Source of the DNA: Onstottus_B arcticum
Lineage (GTDB): Bacteria > Acidobacteriota > Blastocatellia > UBA7656
Assembly: GCA_038040485.1 (NCBI GenBank)
Contig: JBBPIE010000022.1
Coordinates: 1 to 64,000, forward strand
DNA length: 64,000 bases
Reading direction: 5' to 3'
Positions 56,726 to 64,000 of the stretch are shown piece after piece; the first letter of the stretch is position 1; each line of letters starts with the position of its first letter. Under the pieces are notes generated by a model, which ran no database searches, was not told where the DNA came from, and saw only the letters and a program-made list of their open reading frames with translations. Position numbers and translations under genes: made by a program.

Positions 56726-57494
56726 TTCTTCCTCCAACTGATGGACGCACAAACACCGAAGGGGATGACGCAGCCCCCGTTGCCTCATCCCCTTCAGCTT
56801 TTTGTTTTGCTTCGTCTGTCGCTTCTCTCAGTCTTGCGATGGCCGGCAGAGCCCCCGTTCCCCCGGCCACCGCGTAACCTTCAAAGCTACGCTGACCAAC
56901 TTGGCAATGCTCGTGCCATTGGGCTCTGCCCCGCGCGGGTAGCCGTAACTCTGGGAATTAGACGAAACTCGCGCAGCAGGAACCGGGCGCATAACAAATC
57001 TTGTCATACCGCGAGTGACGAATACTGTGAGCGGCTCGTGGGCGAGGCAAATGCAAAACCTACATGAACTTTGTGCCGCGCTCTCCGTGAGGGACGCGAA
57101 GACTAAGGACGCTTGCTTGAGCTTCGAAGTGCTTTTAGATAGCAAATCCATCGACTTCGGCTATAATGAAGCCGGTCAGGGCCCGGGCCTTGGCACGACT
57201 GGCACTCAGAGCGGACCGCGATCGTTGACGGGTCTCATATTTTCATTTCGCCCGCAACCCGCGGCCGGCAGCCCGGACAATAACTCTAATCTACGCGTCC
57301 GAGCCAAAGTCAGAGCAGGAATGCAGAGGATCCGGAGCCTACTCCCAGTCATCTCCGGTGTGCTTGTGACAACTGGCTGGTCGTTCTCGCGGAAAAAGTC
57401 GAACCGCGAATTGATCTTTCACAACTAGCTTAACTACTCGCAGCGTCGTAAAGCAGGAACGGCTCGAGCGATAGATAAGACGTACGGAGGTCAT
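56726..57494. other. Long intergenic region with one terminator
   Basis: Apart from the terminator (56758-56795), nothing is recognised in these 769 bases. There is a perfect TATAAT at 57162-57167 without a good -35, and a 137-codon open frame (57015-57428) has no family pattern and is judged spurious. A GGAGG site lies at the end before 57495. Confidence 0.4.
56758..56795 (+). terminator. Intrinsic terminator after the GT2 gene
   Basis: Arms gaaggggatga (56758-56768) and tcatccccttc (56785-56795) pair perfectly over 11 bases. They are followed by agctttttgtttt, a classical stem plus T-run. It lies 33 bases after the stop of the glycosyltransferase gene. Confidence 0.75.
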
Positions 57495-58550
57495 ATGCAA
57501 GCTGACGTTACTTTGATTCGTATCGTCTTCGTCGCGGCGCTCGGAGGTGCAGGCTATTTCCTCAAGCCTTTTCCAAAGCCAAGTGCCGGCAATGCCGTCA
57601 TCTCGGCCATGGTTGGGGTAATCCTTGCCATCTCCATAATCTTCTTCGAGACCCGGATCCGCAAAGCCACACTTAAGACTCTTATCGGCGGAGCGGTTGG
57701 GTCGATTCTTGGCATCGCGGGCGCAACATTAATCTGCTGGATCATAGCCGCGCAGCACGCGATTCCCGAAGAGTTCAAATCTTTCCTAACGGTAACGCTG
57801 ACGTTATTCATGGGTTACGTCGGACTGATCGTCGGAGCAGTCAAAGGTGACTACCTGGATCTGACAGCGCTTGGAGGCATCTTCGTAGAAAAGGGAGCAA
57901 GCAAGGCTCATTCACTCATACTCGACACCTCGGTCATCATCGATGGCCGTGTCGCGGACATCGCCGAGACCGGGTTTCTTTCGGGAATCCTGGTTATCCC
58001 TCAATTTGTCTTGCGTGAGCTTCAGCAAATAGCCGACAGCGCCGACTCGATCAAACGCAACCGCGGACGCCGCGGTCTGGACATCCTTCAGCGGATACAA
58101 AAAAAGAAAGGCAGCTACGAAATCGTTATCAGCGAAGCTGACTTCCCGGACGTCCGCGAAGTTGACCACAAGCTGATCGAGCTCGCCAAGCAGATCGAAG
58201 GCAAGATCGTCACCAATGACTTCAACCTCAACAAGGTTGCTCAGCTTCGCGGCGTTTCGGTGCTGAACATCAACGAGCTGGCCAACGCGCTCAAGCCCGT
58301 TGTTCTCCCCGGCGAAGTAATGCGAGTCTTCGTCTTGAAGGAAGGGAAGGAGTACAACCAGGGCGTGGCCTATCTGGACGACGGAACGATGGTGGTCGTG
58401 GACAACGCTCGCCGGATGATCGGAAAGAACGTGGACGTGTCGGTCACCAGCGTATTGCAAACAACAGCGGGCAAGATGATCTTTGGCCGCTTTAGCGAGG
58501 ACGGGCGCGCGGCTGCCCCGCGGCACACTTCGACTTCGGCCTCGCAGTGA
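57495..58550 (+). CDS. Membrane PIN/TRAM-domain protein (YacL-like)
   Basis: The 351-residue protein has an ATG with a GGAGG site. About four membrane segments are seen in residues 1-115, then a PIN domain (about 140-260, LDTSVIIDGRVADIAETGFL, LRELQQIADS, IVTNDFNLNKVAQLRGV) with the expected acidic residues. A TRAM domain (about 275-340, VFVLKEGKEYNQGVAYLDDGTMVVVDNA) closes the protein. The architecture is that of YacL-type proteins, probably RNA-acting nucleases. The gene immediately precedes ispD with stop/start overlap, a gene order known from many bacteria. The RNA substrate is not known. Confidence 0.92.
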   Translation: MQADVTLIRIVFVAALGGAGYFLKPFPKPSAGNAVISAMVGVILAISIIFFETRIRKATLKTLIGGAVGSILGIAGATLICWIIAAQHAIPEEFKSFLTVTLTLFMGYVGLIVGAVKGDYLDLTALGGIFVEKGASKAHSLILDTSVIIDGRVADIAETGFLSGILVIPQFVLRELQQIADSADSIKRNRGRRGLDILQRIQKKKGSYEIVISEADFPDVREVDHKLIELAKQIEGKIVTNDFNLNKVAQLRGVSVLNINELANALKPVVLPGEVMRVFVLKEGKEYNQGVAYLDDGTMVVVDNARRMIGKNVDVSVTSVLQTTAGKMIFGRFSEDGRAAAPRHTSTSASQ

Positions 58551-59260
58551 CTCAGGGCAAGCTCAACATAGCCATCATTCCCGCCGCTGGAATCGGGGCG
58601 CGAATGCATTCGGATCGCGCCAAGCAGATGATCGAGCTGAACGGCGTGCCGCTGTTGGTGCACACGCTCCGCCGTTTCGAAGCTTGCGACGCCGTTCATC
58701 AAGTCATTCTTGTCCTCCAGCCCAGCCTCACCACCGACGTGCTGGGTTTGATCTCCCGCCACAACCTGACCAAGATCGGGCGCGTCGTTGCCGGGGGCGC
58801 CGAGCGCCAGGATTCGGTCTATCGAGGGCTTCAGGTGATCAAGGAGGAATACGCCGGAATCGTCGTCGTGCACGACGCCGCGCGTCCTTTCGTCAAGCCC
58901 GAAGAAATACAGTCTGTGATTGAACGAGCTTCGAATACAGGGGCGGCTTTGATGGCGATCCCTGCGGTTGACACCATCAAGCAGGTGAAATCGGGTCGCG
59001 TAAAGCGAACCCTGGATCGTAAGCGAATCTATCAGGCTCAGACTCCGCAGGCTTTCAAGTACTCGATAATCCGTGAAGCTTATGAGAGGGCTTACGCCGA
59101 CGGCTTCAAGGCAACTGACGACTCGCAACTGGTCGAGCGCCTCGGTCATCGCGTGTCGATAGTCGAAGGCTCGCCCATCAACATGAAGATCACAAGGCCA
59201 TTTGATCTCAAGCTCGCCGCGGTGATTCAGGCGGAGTTCTTTGAGACTGATCGTCCTTGA
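58547..59260 (+). CDS. ispD: 2-C-methyl-D-erythritol 4-phosphate cytidylyltransferase
   Basis: The GTG at 58547 overlaps the stop of the upstream gene. The 237-residue enzyme has IIPAAGIGARMHSDRAKQ (CTP-binding loop), VVVHDAARPFVKPEEI, DTIKQV, TDDSQLVER and ITRPFDLKLA, all classical for IspD. It forms CDP-ME in the MEP isoprenoid pathway. The ispF gene follows. Length and motifs are normal. No fusion to IspF is present, in contrast to some bacteria. Confidence 0.97.
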   Translation: MTQGKLNIAIIPAAGIGARMHSDRAKQMIELNGVPLLVHTLRRFEACDAVHQVILVLQPSLTTDVLGLISRHNLTKIGRVVAGGAERQDSVYRGLQVIKEEYAGIVVVHDAARPFVKPEEIQSVIERASNTGAALMAIPAVDTIKQVKSGRVKRTLDRKRIYQAQTPQAFKYSIIREAYERAYADGFKATDDSQLVERLGHRVSIVEGSPINMKITRPFDLKLAAVIQAEFFETDRP

Positions 59261-59282
59261 TCGGCGGGAGAATCAATTGTCT

Positions 59283-59768
59283 ATGACCTCCCTGGTTCGC
59301 ATTGGAATAGGCTACGACATACACCGCCTGGGCGAAGGGCGGAAGCTCGTGCTCGGCGGAGTCGAGATACCGTTCGAGAAGGGCTTGCTGGGTCATTCGG
59401 ATTCGGACGTGTTGACGCACGCTGTCTGCGACGCGTTGTTGGGGGCCGCCGCGCTGGGCGATATCGGCACGCACTTTCCTGATACGGATGCGCGTTGGGC
59501 GGGGGCTTCGAGCTTGGACTTCCTTGCGCGCGTGATCGAACTGCTTGCCGATCGCGGGTATCGAGTCGGCAATGTTGATGCGACGGTGATCGCCGAGCGC
59601 CCGAAACTCAAGCCTCATATTCAGGCTATCCGCGAAACGCTCGCGTCGGTCCTGCGAGTCGATGTCGATCTCGTGAGCGTGAAGGCAAAGACCAACGAAG
59701 GGCTTGAGTCGGTTGGGCGCGGCGAAGCAATCGCCGCCCAGGCCGTCGCGTTGCTCAGTGATCGATAG
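59283..59768 (+). CDS. ispF: 2-C-methyl-D-erythritol 2,4-cyclodiphosphate synthase
   Basis: The 161-residue protein begins at the ATG at 59283 (MTSLVRIGIGYDIHRLGEG); a longer start at 59241 overlaps ispD and adds a non-conserved stretch. It has the metal ligands in GYDIHRL and GHSDSDVLTHAVCDALLGAAALGDIGTHFPDTD, and ends with GRGEAIAAQAVALL. It makes MEcPP from CDP-ME 2-phosphate in the MEP pathway. It is the partner of the preceding ispD, with a 22-base gap. Confidence 0.97.
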   Translation: MTSLVRIGIGYDIHRLGEGRKLVLGGVEIPFEKGLLGHSDSDVLTHAVCDALLGAAALGDIGTHFPDTDARWAGASSLDFLARVIELLADRGYRVGNVDATVIAERPKLKPHIQAIRETLASVLRVDVDLVSVKAKTNEGLESVGRGEAIAAQAVALLSDR

Positions 59769-59879
59769 CCGCCAAGCCGGCCACGAATGATAAACTTGAT
59801 CTACGACAGTGCTGAATCGACTCACCCTCCGAACTTCCGCCTGAAGGAAGGCGGCACTACGAACTGTTGCGAGGCACCG

Positions 59880-60449
59880 ATGAGAAAAAGAGATCTGGCC
59901 AGGTCAGCGATGTTGTTAGGATGGTCAATCGTGGCCGGCCTACTCTTCTCAACTCCCGGATTGTCTTACGACAAACCTTCCCGCGATCAAGCTGAAAAAG
60001 CCATCCGCGCATCGGTTTACGACACCATGAAGGCTTTTCTCACCGTAGACGTGCAGACCTTCAAAAGGCGCTCGACACAACGGACGTTGAATCTCGTCAA
60101 TTTGGTCTACGAAGCGGCTCGCGAAGACCCGCGCTTCCAAGAAGAGTTGCGAACTGCGCGCATCACGAACGCGGACGAGTTCTTGAGATTCTTCCTGCAG
60201 GGGATGGCTAATCAGTACCTTCAGGCAGCGCCGATGACCCCGGAACAGGCAGCTAAAAGAGTCGCTACCGACGCAGGCGTGTCATTCACCACAGACTCCG
60301 ATGCCAGGATAGTCGTTGGTGATTCTGAATTCGCCCGGGCAAAGCTTGTCGCGAAGGAATGGAAGATCGATTTGACGGAGGCGCTCAAGAAAGCGGTGCT
60401 CAAGGAAGTGGCGAGCCCGGAGATGCGGGCCAGAATAAAGAGCTTCTGA
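59880..60449 (+). CDS. Exported protein of unknown function
   Basis: The ATG at 59880 begins a signal peptide (MRKRDLARSAMLLGWSIVAGLLF, cleavage near PGLS). The open frame extends to 59787, but the upstream part overlaps untranslated sequence and is unlikely to be translated. The 160-residue mature part is helical and has a series of charged turns (DQAEKAIRASVYDTMKAFLTVDVQTFKRR). No family is recognised. It stands one base before the phosphorylase gene and probably shares a transcript with it. Confidence 0.65.
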   Translation: MRKRDLARSAMLLGWSIVAGLLFSTPGLSYDKPSRDQAEKAIRASVYDTMKAFLTVDVQTFKRRSTQRTLNLVNLVYEAAREDPRFQEELRTARITNADEFLRFFLQGMANQYLQAAPMTPEQAAKRVATDAGVSFTTDSDARIVVGDSEFARAKLVAKEWKIDLTEALKKAVLKEVASPEMRARIKSF

Positions 60450-60450
60450 A

Positions 60451-61755
60451 ATGCGAGCAGTCGACATCATCGGGAAAAAACGTGACGGGCAGGAGCTGAC
60501 CCGCGGCGAGATCGCCTTCGTCGTTCGCAAATACACGTCCGGCGAAATCGCCGACTACCAGATAGCCGCGCTTCTGATGGCGATTTACCTGCGCGGGATG
60601 ACCAAACAAGAAACGCTTGCTCTCACCGAAGAGATGCTTCACTCCGGAGTAGTTGTCGACTTTTCGGATCTCGGCCGGCCGCGCGTCGATAAGCACTCGA
60701 CCGGCGGCGTCGGCGACAAAACGTCGCTCGTGCTCGCGCCAGTCGTGGCAGCCGCCGGTTTGTTTGTTCCCATGATCTCAGGCCGAGGGCTTGCTCATTC
60801 CGGCGGCACGCTCGACAAGCTCGAGTCGATCCCTGGTTTCAGAATCAACTTGTCGCTGGATGAGTTTCGCTCGACCCTCGTGAAAGTTGGAGCGGCGCTC
60901 ATCGGTCAGACCGCCGAGATCGCGCCCGCCGACAAAAAACTCTACGCGCTCCGAGATGTCACCGGGACCGTCGCGTGTGCGCCGTTGATGGCTGCTTCGA
61001 TAATGAGCAAGAAGATGGCCGAAGGCATCACGGGGTTGGTCTCGGATGTGAAGGTCGGCAGCGGGGCTTTCATGAAATCGGAGGACGAAGCAAGAGCCCT
61101 AGCCCAAACACTTATTGACATCGCCCATGGCATGGGCAAAGACGCAGCCGCGCTGATCACCGATATGAACCAGCCATTGGGGCGAGCAGTCGGCAACTCG
61201 CTTGAAGTCATTGAAGCATTCGAAGCCCTGAAGGGAATCGGTCCGCCGGATTTTATCGAGCTGTGCCGCGAGCTTGCAGCCGAAATGCTGGTGATGGGCC
61301 GCGTGGCCGCGGACGTTGCTCGAGGCCGCGCGATGTACAACGAGTTGATCGCATCCGGCGCGGCGCTCGAAAAGATGCGCCAGATAATCGAAGCTCAATC
61401 GGGCGATCCGCGCGTGATCGATGACTACGGGCTGTTGCCGGGCGCGGCCTATCAGCGGGTGGTGCCGGCTCCCGTCGGGGGTCACGTGCAAGCGATCGAC
61501 GCCGAAGCTATCGGCCACGCTTCGATGCTGTTGGGGGCTGGCCGTGCCCGCCTCGATTCGCAGATCGATCACGGAGTTGGCATGATTGCTGAAGCGAGAA
61601 TTGGCGACAAGGTTGAACGAGCCTCGGCGCTGGTCACTCTGCATTTCAATGACGAAGCCGGTGTCGAAGAAGCAACCCTCCTGGTCAACCGCGCCTACAA
61701 GATCGGTCCCGAGTTCGTCGAACCGCCGGCACTTATCAAAGCCGTGCTTCGCTGA
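60451..61755 (+). CDS. pdp: Pyrimidine-nucleoside (thymidine) phosphorylase
   Basis: The 434-residue enzyme has the family signature SGRGLAHSGGTLDKLESIPG (positions about 110-130), with KHSTGGVGDKTSLVLAPV before it. It cleaves thymidine or uridine to base and sugar phosphate in nucleoside salvage. The PyNP type is preferred because the protein has the RKYTSGEIADYQIAALLMAI start and about 430 residues, but the deoA type cannot be excluded. Its ATG follows the preceding stop by one base. Confidence 0.93.
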   Translation: MRAVDIIGKKRDGQELTRGEIAFVVRKYTSGEIADYQIAALLMAIYLRGMTKQETLALTEEMLHSGVVVDFSDLGRPRVDKHSTGGVGDKTSLVLAPVVAAAGLFVPMISGRGLAHSGGTLDKLESIPGFRINLSLDEFRSTLVKVGAALIGQTAEIAPADKKLYALRDVTGTVACAPLMAASIMSKKMAEGITGLVSDVKVGSGAFMKSEDEARALAQTLIDIAHGMGKDAAALITDMNQPLGRAVGNSLEVIEAFEALKGIGPPDFIELCRELAAEMLVMGRVAADVARGRAMYNELIASGAALEKMRQIIEAQSGDPRVIDDYGLLPGAAYQRVVPAPVGGHVQAIDAEAIGHASMLLGAGRARLDSQIDHGVGMIAEARIGDKVERASALVTLHFNDEAGVEEATLLVNRAYKIGPEFVEPPALIKAVLR

Positions 61756-61956
61756 TTTACAAACACTAGTCGAGTGGATAGAATCGAGCCCGCTTCGACG
61801 GAACAGTGAATTGCTAGCCTGTAAGGGCGGCTCTCCGTGGCCGCCCCTTCGGACAAATCGGGCCACAAGCAAGAAGGGGCGGCCACGGAGGGCTGCCCGT
61901 ACATGAGAGCGTGCCGCCGCTCAAGCGAATTTCAAAACAAATCCCGGAGGTTCACA
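61756..61956. other. Spacer with a large inverted repeat
   Basis: The spacer between the phosphorylase and asparaginase-like genes contains a 30-base inverted repeat (61821-61850 and 61874-61903) with 27 matching bases and a 23-base loop. It is a possible terminator or a dispersed repeat of the genome. A CGGAGG site precedes the start at 61957. Confidence 0.6.
61821..61903. repeat. Large palindromic repeat (30-bp arms)
   Basis: The arms gtaagggcggctctccgtgg... and its inverted partner differ at three positions over 30 bases. Such GC-rich palindromes are often dispersed between genes of the same genome, but only one copy was noticed in the window. Confidence 0.65.
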
Positions 61957-63096
61957 ATGAGGAAACTAGGTCGCAGAGATTTCTTTCGAACAAGTGCGGT
62001 CGCAGGTTTGACCGCGGGATTCGCTGGCGGCGCGCCGCTCGGTAGTTTCGCTCAGTCAAAAGGCTCGCGGCCGATTGTGGTCTCGAGCGCCAACGGCTTG
62101 CGCGCGACAGCGAAAGCTATGCAGATGATTCGCGCGGGCGCCGACACGCTCGACGCGGTGGTCGCCGGCGTCAACATTGTTGAAGACGATCCAAAAGACA
62201 TGTCCGTCGGCTATGGCGGCTTGCCCAATGAAGAAGGCGTCGTCGAGTTGGACGCGAGCGTTATGCACGGCCCGACCAAACGAGCCGGCGCAGTGGCTTC
62301 GATTCGCAATATCAAGAACCCGTCGAAGGTCGCCAAGATAATCTTGGAGCGGACTGATCACCTGCTGCTGGTTGGCGAAGGCGCGCTGCGTTTTGCGCTG
62401 GCTCACGGCTTCAAGAAGGAAGACCTGCTCACCGACGAGTCGCGAGCCGTATGGCTGAAGTGGAAAGAGACGATGAGCGACAAAGACGCCTGGGGGCCGG
62501 GGCTTGCGGCGCCAGACGGTGTCGATCCCAACCAGAGCTTTTTCTATGACGGCCCGATGAAACGCGACGAGATCATCGCGCTTGCCGACCAGATAATCGC
62601 CCATCCGCCTACCGGCACGATCAACTGCATAGCGGTCAACGAGCGCGGAGACATCTCGGGCACGACTACCACGAGCGGACTTGCGTTCAAGATCCCCGGC
62701 CGCGTGGGCGATTCACCGATCATCGGCGCGGGCTTGTTTGTCGACAACGAAGTCGGCGCGGCAGGCTCGACAGGGCGCGGCGAAGAGAACATCAAGATCA
62801 ACGGCGCTCACACTATCGTCGAGATGATGCGTCGCGGCATGTCACCCACGGACGCGTGCCTCGAAGCTTGCAAGCGAGTCTCGAACTCGTACAACGGAAA
62901 CATGAAAAAGCTGCGGACGTTCGGCATCAACTTCTACGCTTTGAACAAAAGCGGCGAACACGGCGGCGCTGCGTTGTGGGGCTACTCGCCGGTAAACAAG
63001 AAGGGCGAGCGCAAACGCGGTCAGTACGCGGTTCACGATGGGCGCGAGAACAAGCTGCACGACCTCGCGTACCTGTACGAGTCGCCCGACAAATAG
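61957..63096 (+). CDS. Tat-exported glycosylasparaginase/isoaspartyl-peptidase-like Ntn hydrolase
   Basis: The ATG at 61957 follows a CGGAGG site and begins a Tat-type signal (RRDFFRTSAVAGLTAG). The 379-residue protein has DMSVGYGGLPNEEGVVELDAS and the autoprocessing region, with a likely N-terminal nucleophile Thr at about 221 (GTINCIAVNERGDISG). Substrate residues lie in GRVGDSPIIGAGLFVDN. The family removes sugars from Asn or cleaves isoaspartyl peptides. Activity needs cleavage before Thr221; this is inferred from alignment by eye. It is probably periplasmic. Confidence 0.9.
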   Translation: MRKLGRRDFFRTSAVAGLTAGFAGGAPLGSFAQSKGSRPIVVSSANGLRATAKAMQMIRAGADTLDAVVAGVNIVEDDPKDMSVGYGGLPNEEGVVELDASVMHGPTKRAGAVASIRNIKNPSKVAKIILERTDHLLLVGEGALRFALAHGFKKEDLLTDESRAVWLKWKETMSDKDAWGPGLAAPDGVDPNQSFFYDGPMKRDEIIALADQIIAHPPTGTINCIAVNERGDISGTTTTSGLAFKIPGRVGDSPIIGAGLFVDNEVGAAGSTGRGEENIKINGAHTIVEMMRRGMSPTDACLEACKRVSNSYNGNMKKLRTFGINFYALNKSGEHGGAALWGYSPVNKKGERKRGQYAVHDGRENKLHDLAYLYESPDK

Positions 63097-63105
63097 CACG
63101 AGGTA

Positions 63106-63125
63106 GCACAGACTTCAGTCTGTGC
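63106..63125. repeat. Perfect 9-bp palindrome after the hydrolase gene
   Basis: Sequence gcacagact and its inverse agtctgtgc flank two bases. It lies 10 bases after the stop and could fold into a hairpin or act as a small dispersed repeat. Confidence 0.5.
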
Positions 63126-63187
63126 ATTGTCGTATCAGAAGCAACGGCCGGCAGGGAAGAAGACCAATACTCTAGTGAGGAGGCGCG

Positions 63188-63589
63188 ATGGCTCAGGACA
63201 ACGTCAATATCGTTCGAAGTATGTACGACGCATTTGCCAGGGGAGATGTTCCTTCCGTGCTGGCCGTGCTCGATCCGCAGATTGAGTGGCTTGAAGCCGA
63301 GAACTTTATCTATGCGGACCGTAACCCTTACATCGGTCCCAACGCGGTTCTGGAAGGCGTGTTCATGCGGCTGGCGACCGAGTGGGAAGGCTTCAGCGTT
63401 TCTCCACAGGAGATTCTCGACGCGGGCGAGACCGTCGTCGCGCGCGGGCACTACAGCGGCACCTACAAGAAAACCGGCAAGCAAGTGCGCGCACAGCTCG
63501 CTCATTTTTTCACCATGCGTGATGGCAAGGTGATCAAGTTCCAGCAGTACACTGACACGGCACAGTTCGATCGCGCGGTCAGTGACTAG
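63188..63589 (+). CDS. NTF2/SnoaL-like small protein (ketosteroid-isomerase fold)
   Basis: The 133-residue protein starts at an ATG with a GAGGAGG site. It has the typical opening NVNIVRSMYDAFARGDVPSVLAVLDPQIEWLEAE and ends with QLAHFFTMRDGKVIKFQQYTDTAQFDRAV. The fold is a one-domain alpha/beta barrel used by many unrelated enzymes. No specific function can be inferred. It is flanked by the Ntn hydrolase and a peptidase, and no functional link is evident. Confidence 0.85.
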   Translation: MAQDNVNIVRSMYDAFARGDVPSVLAVLDPQIEWLEAENFIYADRNPYIGPNAVLEGVFMRLATEWEGFSVSPQEILDAGETVVARGHYSGTYKKTGKQVRAQLAHFFTMRDGKVIKFQQYTDTAQFDRAVSD

Positions 63590-63616
63590 ACCGGTAGACC
63601 TCTCCGGAGAAACACT

Positions 63617-64000
63617 GTGAACAAGCGCCCTTTTGCAACAGCGCTCCTGATCGTTATGGCTCTCTCGGAACTCGCATCAGCTCAGAACAAACCACGCGCA
63701 CGCGATCTGGGGATTCACTTTGAAGGAACCGCCGGACAGCTCAACGCGATCACCGATGTCAAAGGCGTCGAAGTCGGGCACGCGACGTTGATCTCGGGAG
63801 AAGGGAAGCTCGTAGTCGGTTCCGGCCCGGTGCGCACTGGCGTGACCGCGGTCCTCCCGCGCGGAAAGCAGTCCGCAAATACTCCCGCGTTCGCTGGATG
63901 GTTCTCCTTAAACGGCAACGGCGAGATGACCGGCACTACGTGGGTTGAAGAATCGGGATTCCTCGAAGGACCAGTGATGATCACCAACACTCACAGCGTC
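63617..64000 (+). CDS. DmpA-family (P1/S58) aminopeptidase, 3' truncated by the window
   Basis: From a GTG start with a GGAG site, the protein has a signal peptide (ATALLIVMALSELASAQ). The mature part reads RARDLGIHFEGTAGQLNAITDVKGVEVGHATLI and later RTGVTAVLPRGKQSANTPAFAGWFSLNGNGEMTGTTWVEESG. This start is typical of DmpA/BapA-type self-processing aminopeptidases, which cut between two chains. The catalytic Ser lies beyond the window, so activity cannot be judged. It is exported. Confidence 0.9.
   Translation, partial: MNKRPFATALLIVMALSELASAQNKPRARDLGIHFEGTAGQLNAITDVKGVEVGHATLISGEGKLVVGSGPVRTGVTAVLPRGKQSANTPAFAGWFSLNGNGEMTGTTWVEESGFLEGPVMITNTHSV

Noticed and set aside
57015..57428. Open frame of 137 codons in the spacer before the PIN/TRAM gene
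   Set aside because: No ribosome-binding site, no hydrophobic or domain pattern, and biased composition; probably chance.

Overview
The window looks like one scaffold of a draft, probably metagenome-derived genome. It carries a 100-N gap at 16654-16753. The DNA is moderately GC-rich. The mix of genes is typical of Acidobacteriota, perhaps Blastocatellia: long secreted repeat proteins (He_PIG, HYR, FIMAH, BACON, FG-GAP-like), a PIN/TRAM-ispD-ispF block, and a large polysaccharide locus. The taxonomic call is an inference; no marker gene proves it.

Left flank (1-5826): the 3' end of a secreted Cys-rich protein with a strong terminator, a small exported protein, tRNA-Ala(GGC), an M1-peptidase-fold protein that has lost all three zinc ligands and carries a TPR tail, and radA. 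Right flank (55793-64000): a glycosyltransferase, then housekeeping genes on the + strand (PIN/TRAM protein, ispD, ispF, an exported protein, pyrimidine-nucleoside phosphorylase, a Tat-exported glycosylasparaginase-like Ntn hydrolase, an NTF2-like protein and a truncated DmpA-family peptidase).

The centre (5.8-49 kb) is a surface-polysaccharide region. Three glycosyltransferases (minus strand, 5823-8893) face a + strand block with a TMTC-like GT-C/TPR protein, the ABC exporter pair Wzm/Wzt and UDP-GlcNAc 2-epimerase (9055-13979). A Zn-metalloprotease with at least six near-identical 270-bp repeats follows (14425-18826, interrupted by the gap), then a glycosyltransferase-methyltransferase fusion. 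From 30585 to 43681 eleven tightly packed minus-strand genes form a probable operon behind a good sigma70-type promoter (43784-43813). It encodes a WbpD/WbpE/WbpB-like set for a 3-acetamido uronic-acid sugar, a flippase-like membrane protein, an epimerase, an AsnB-type amidotransferase, methyltransferases, a DPM1-like transferase, a second sugar aminotransferase and a YfhO-type membrane protein. Two giant proteins (methyltransferase, coiled coil, GT4, GT2) lie at 20952-24653 and 45131-49168.

Between about 20.5 and 29.2 kb, and again near 49.1-49.4 kb, there are gene fragments, frameshifts and chimeric joins: a frameshifted GT39-like gene head to head with a decapitated sugar dehydrogenase, a methyltransferase start fused to the middle of a second wecB, a tiny wecB-like piece, and a glycosyltransferase tail fused upstream of another gene. 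No transposase is visible. Either the locus evolves by repeated illegitimate or homologous recombination, or some joins are assembly errors. Between 49.5 and 55.3 kb are exported proteins, including a beta-helix protein and a HYR/FIMAH protein.

The most unusual items are the pseudo-peptidase, the mosaic joins, the paired giant glycosyltransferases, and an aminotransferase gene that seems to start at ATT directly after an in-frame stop.
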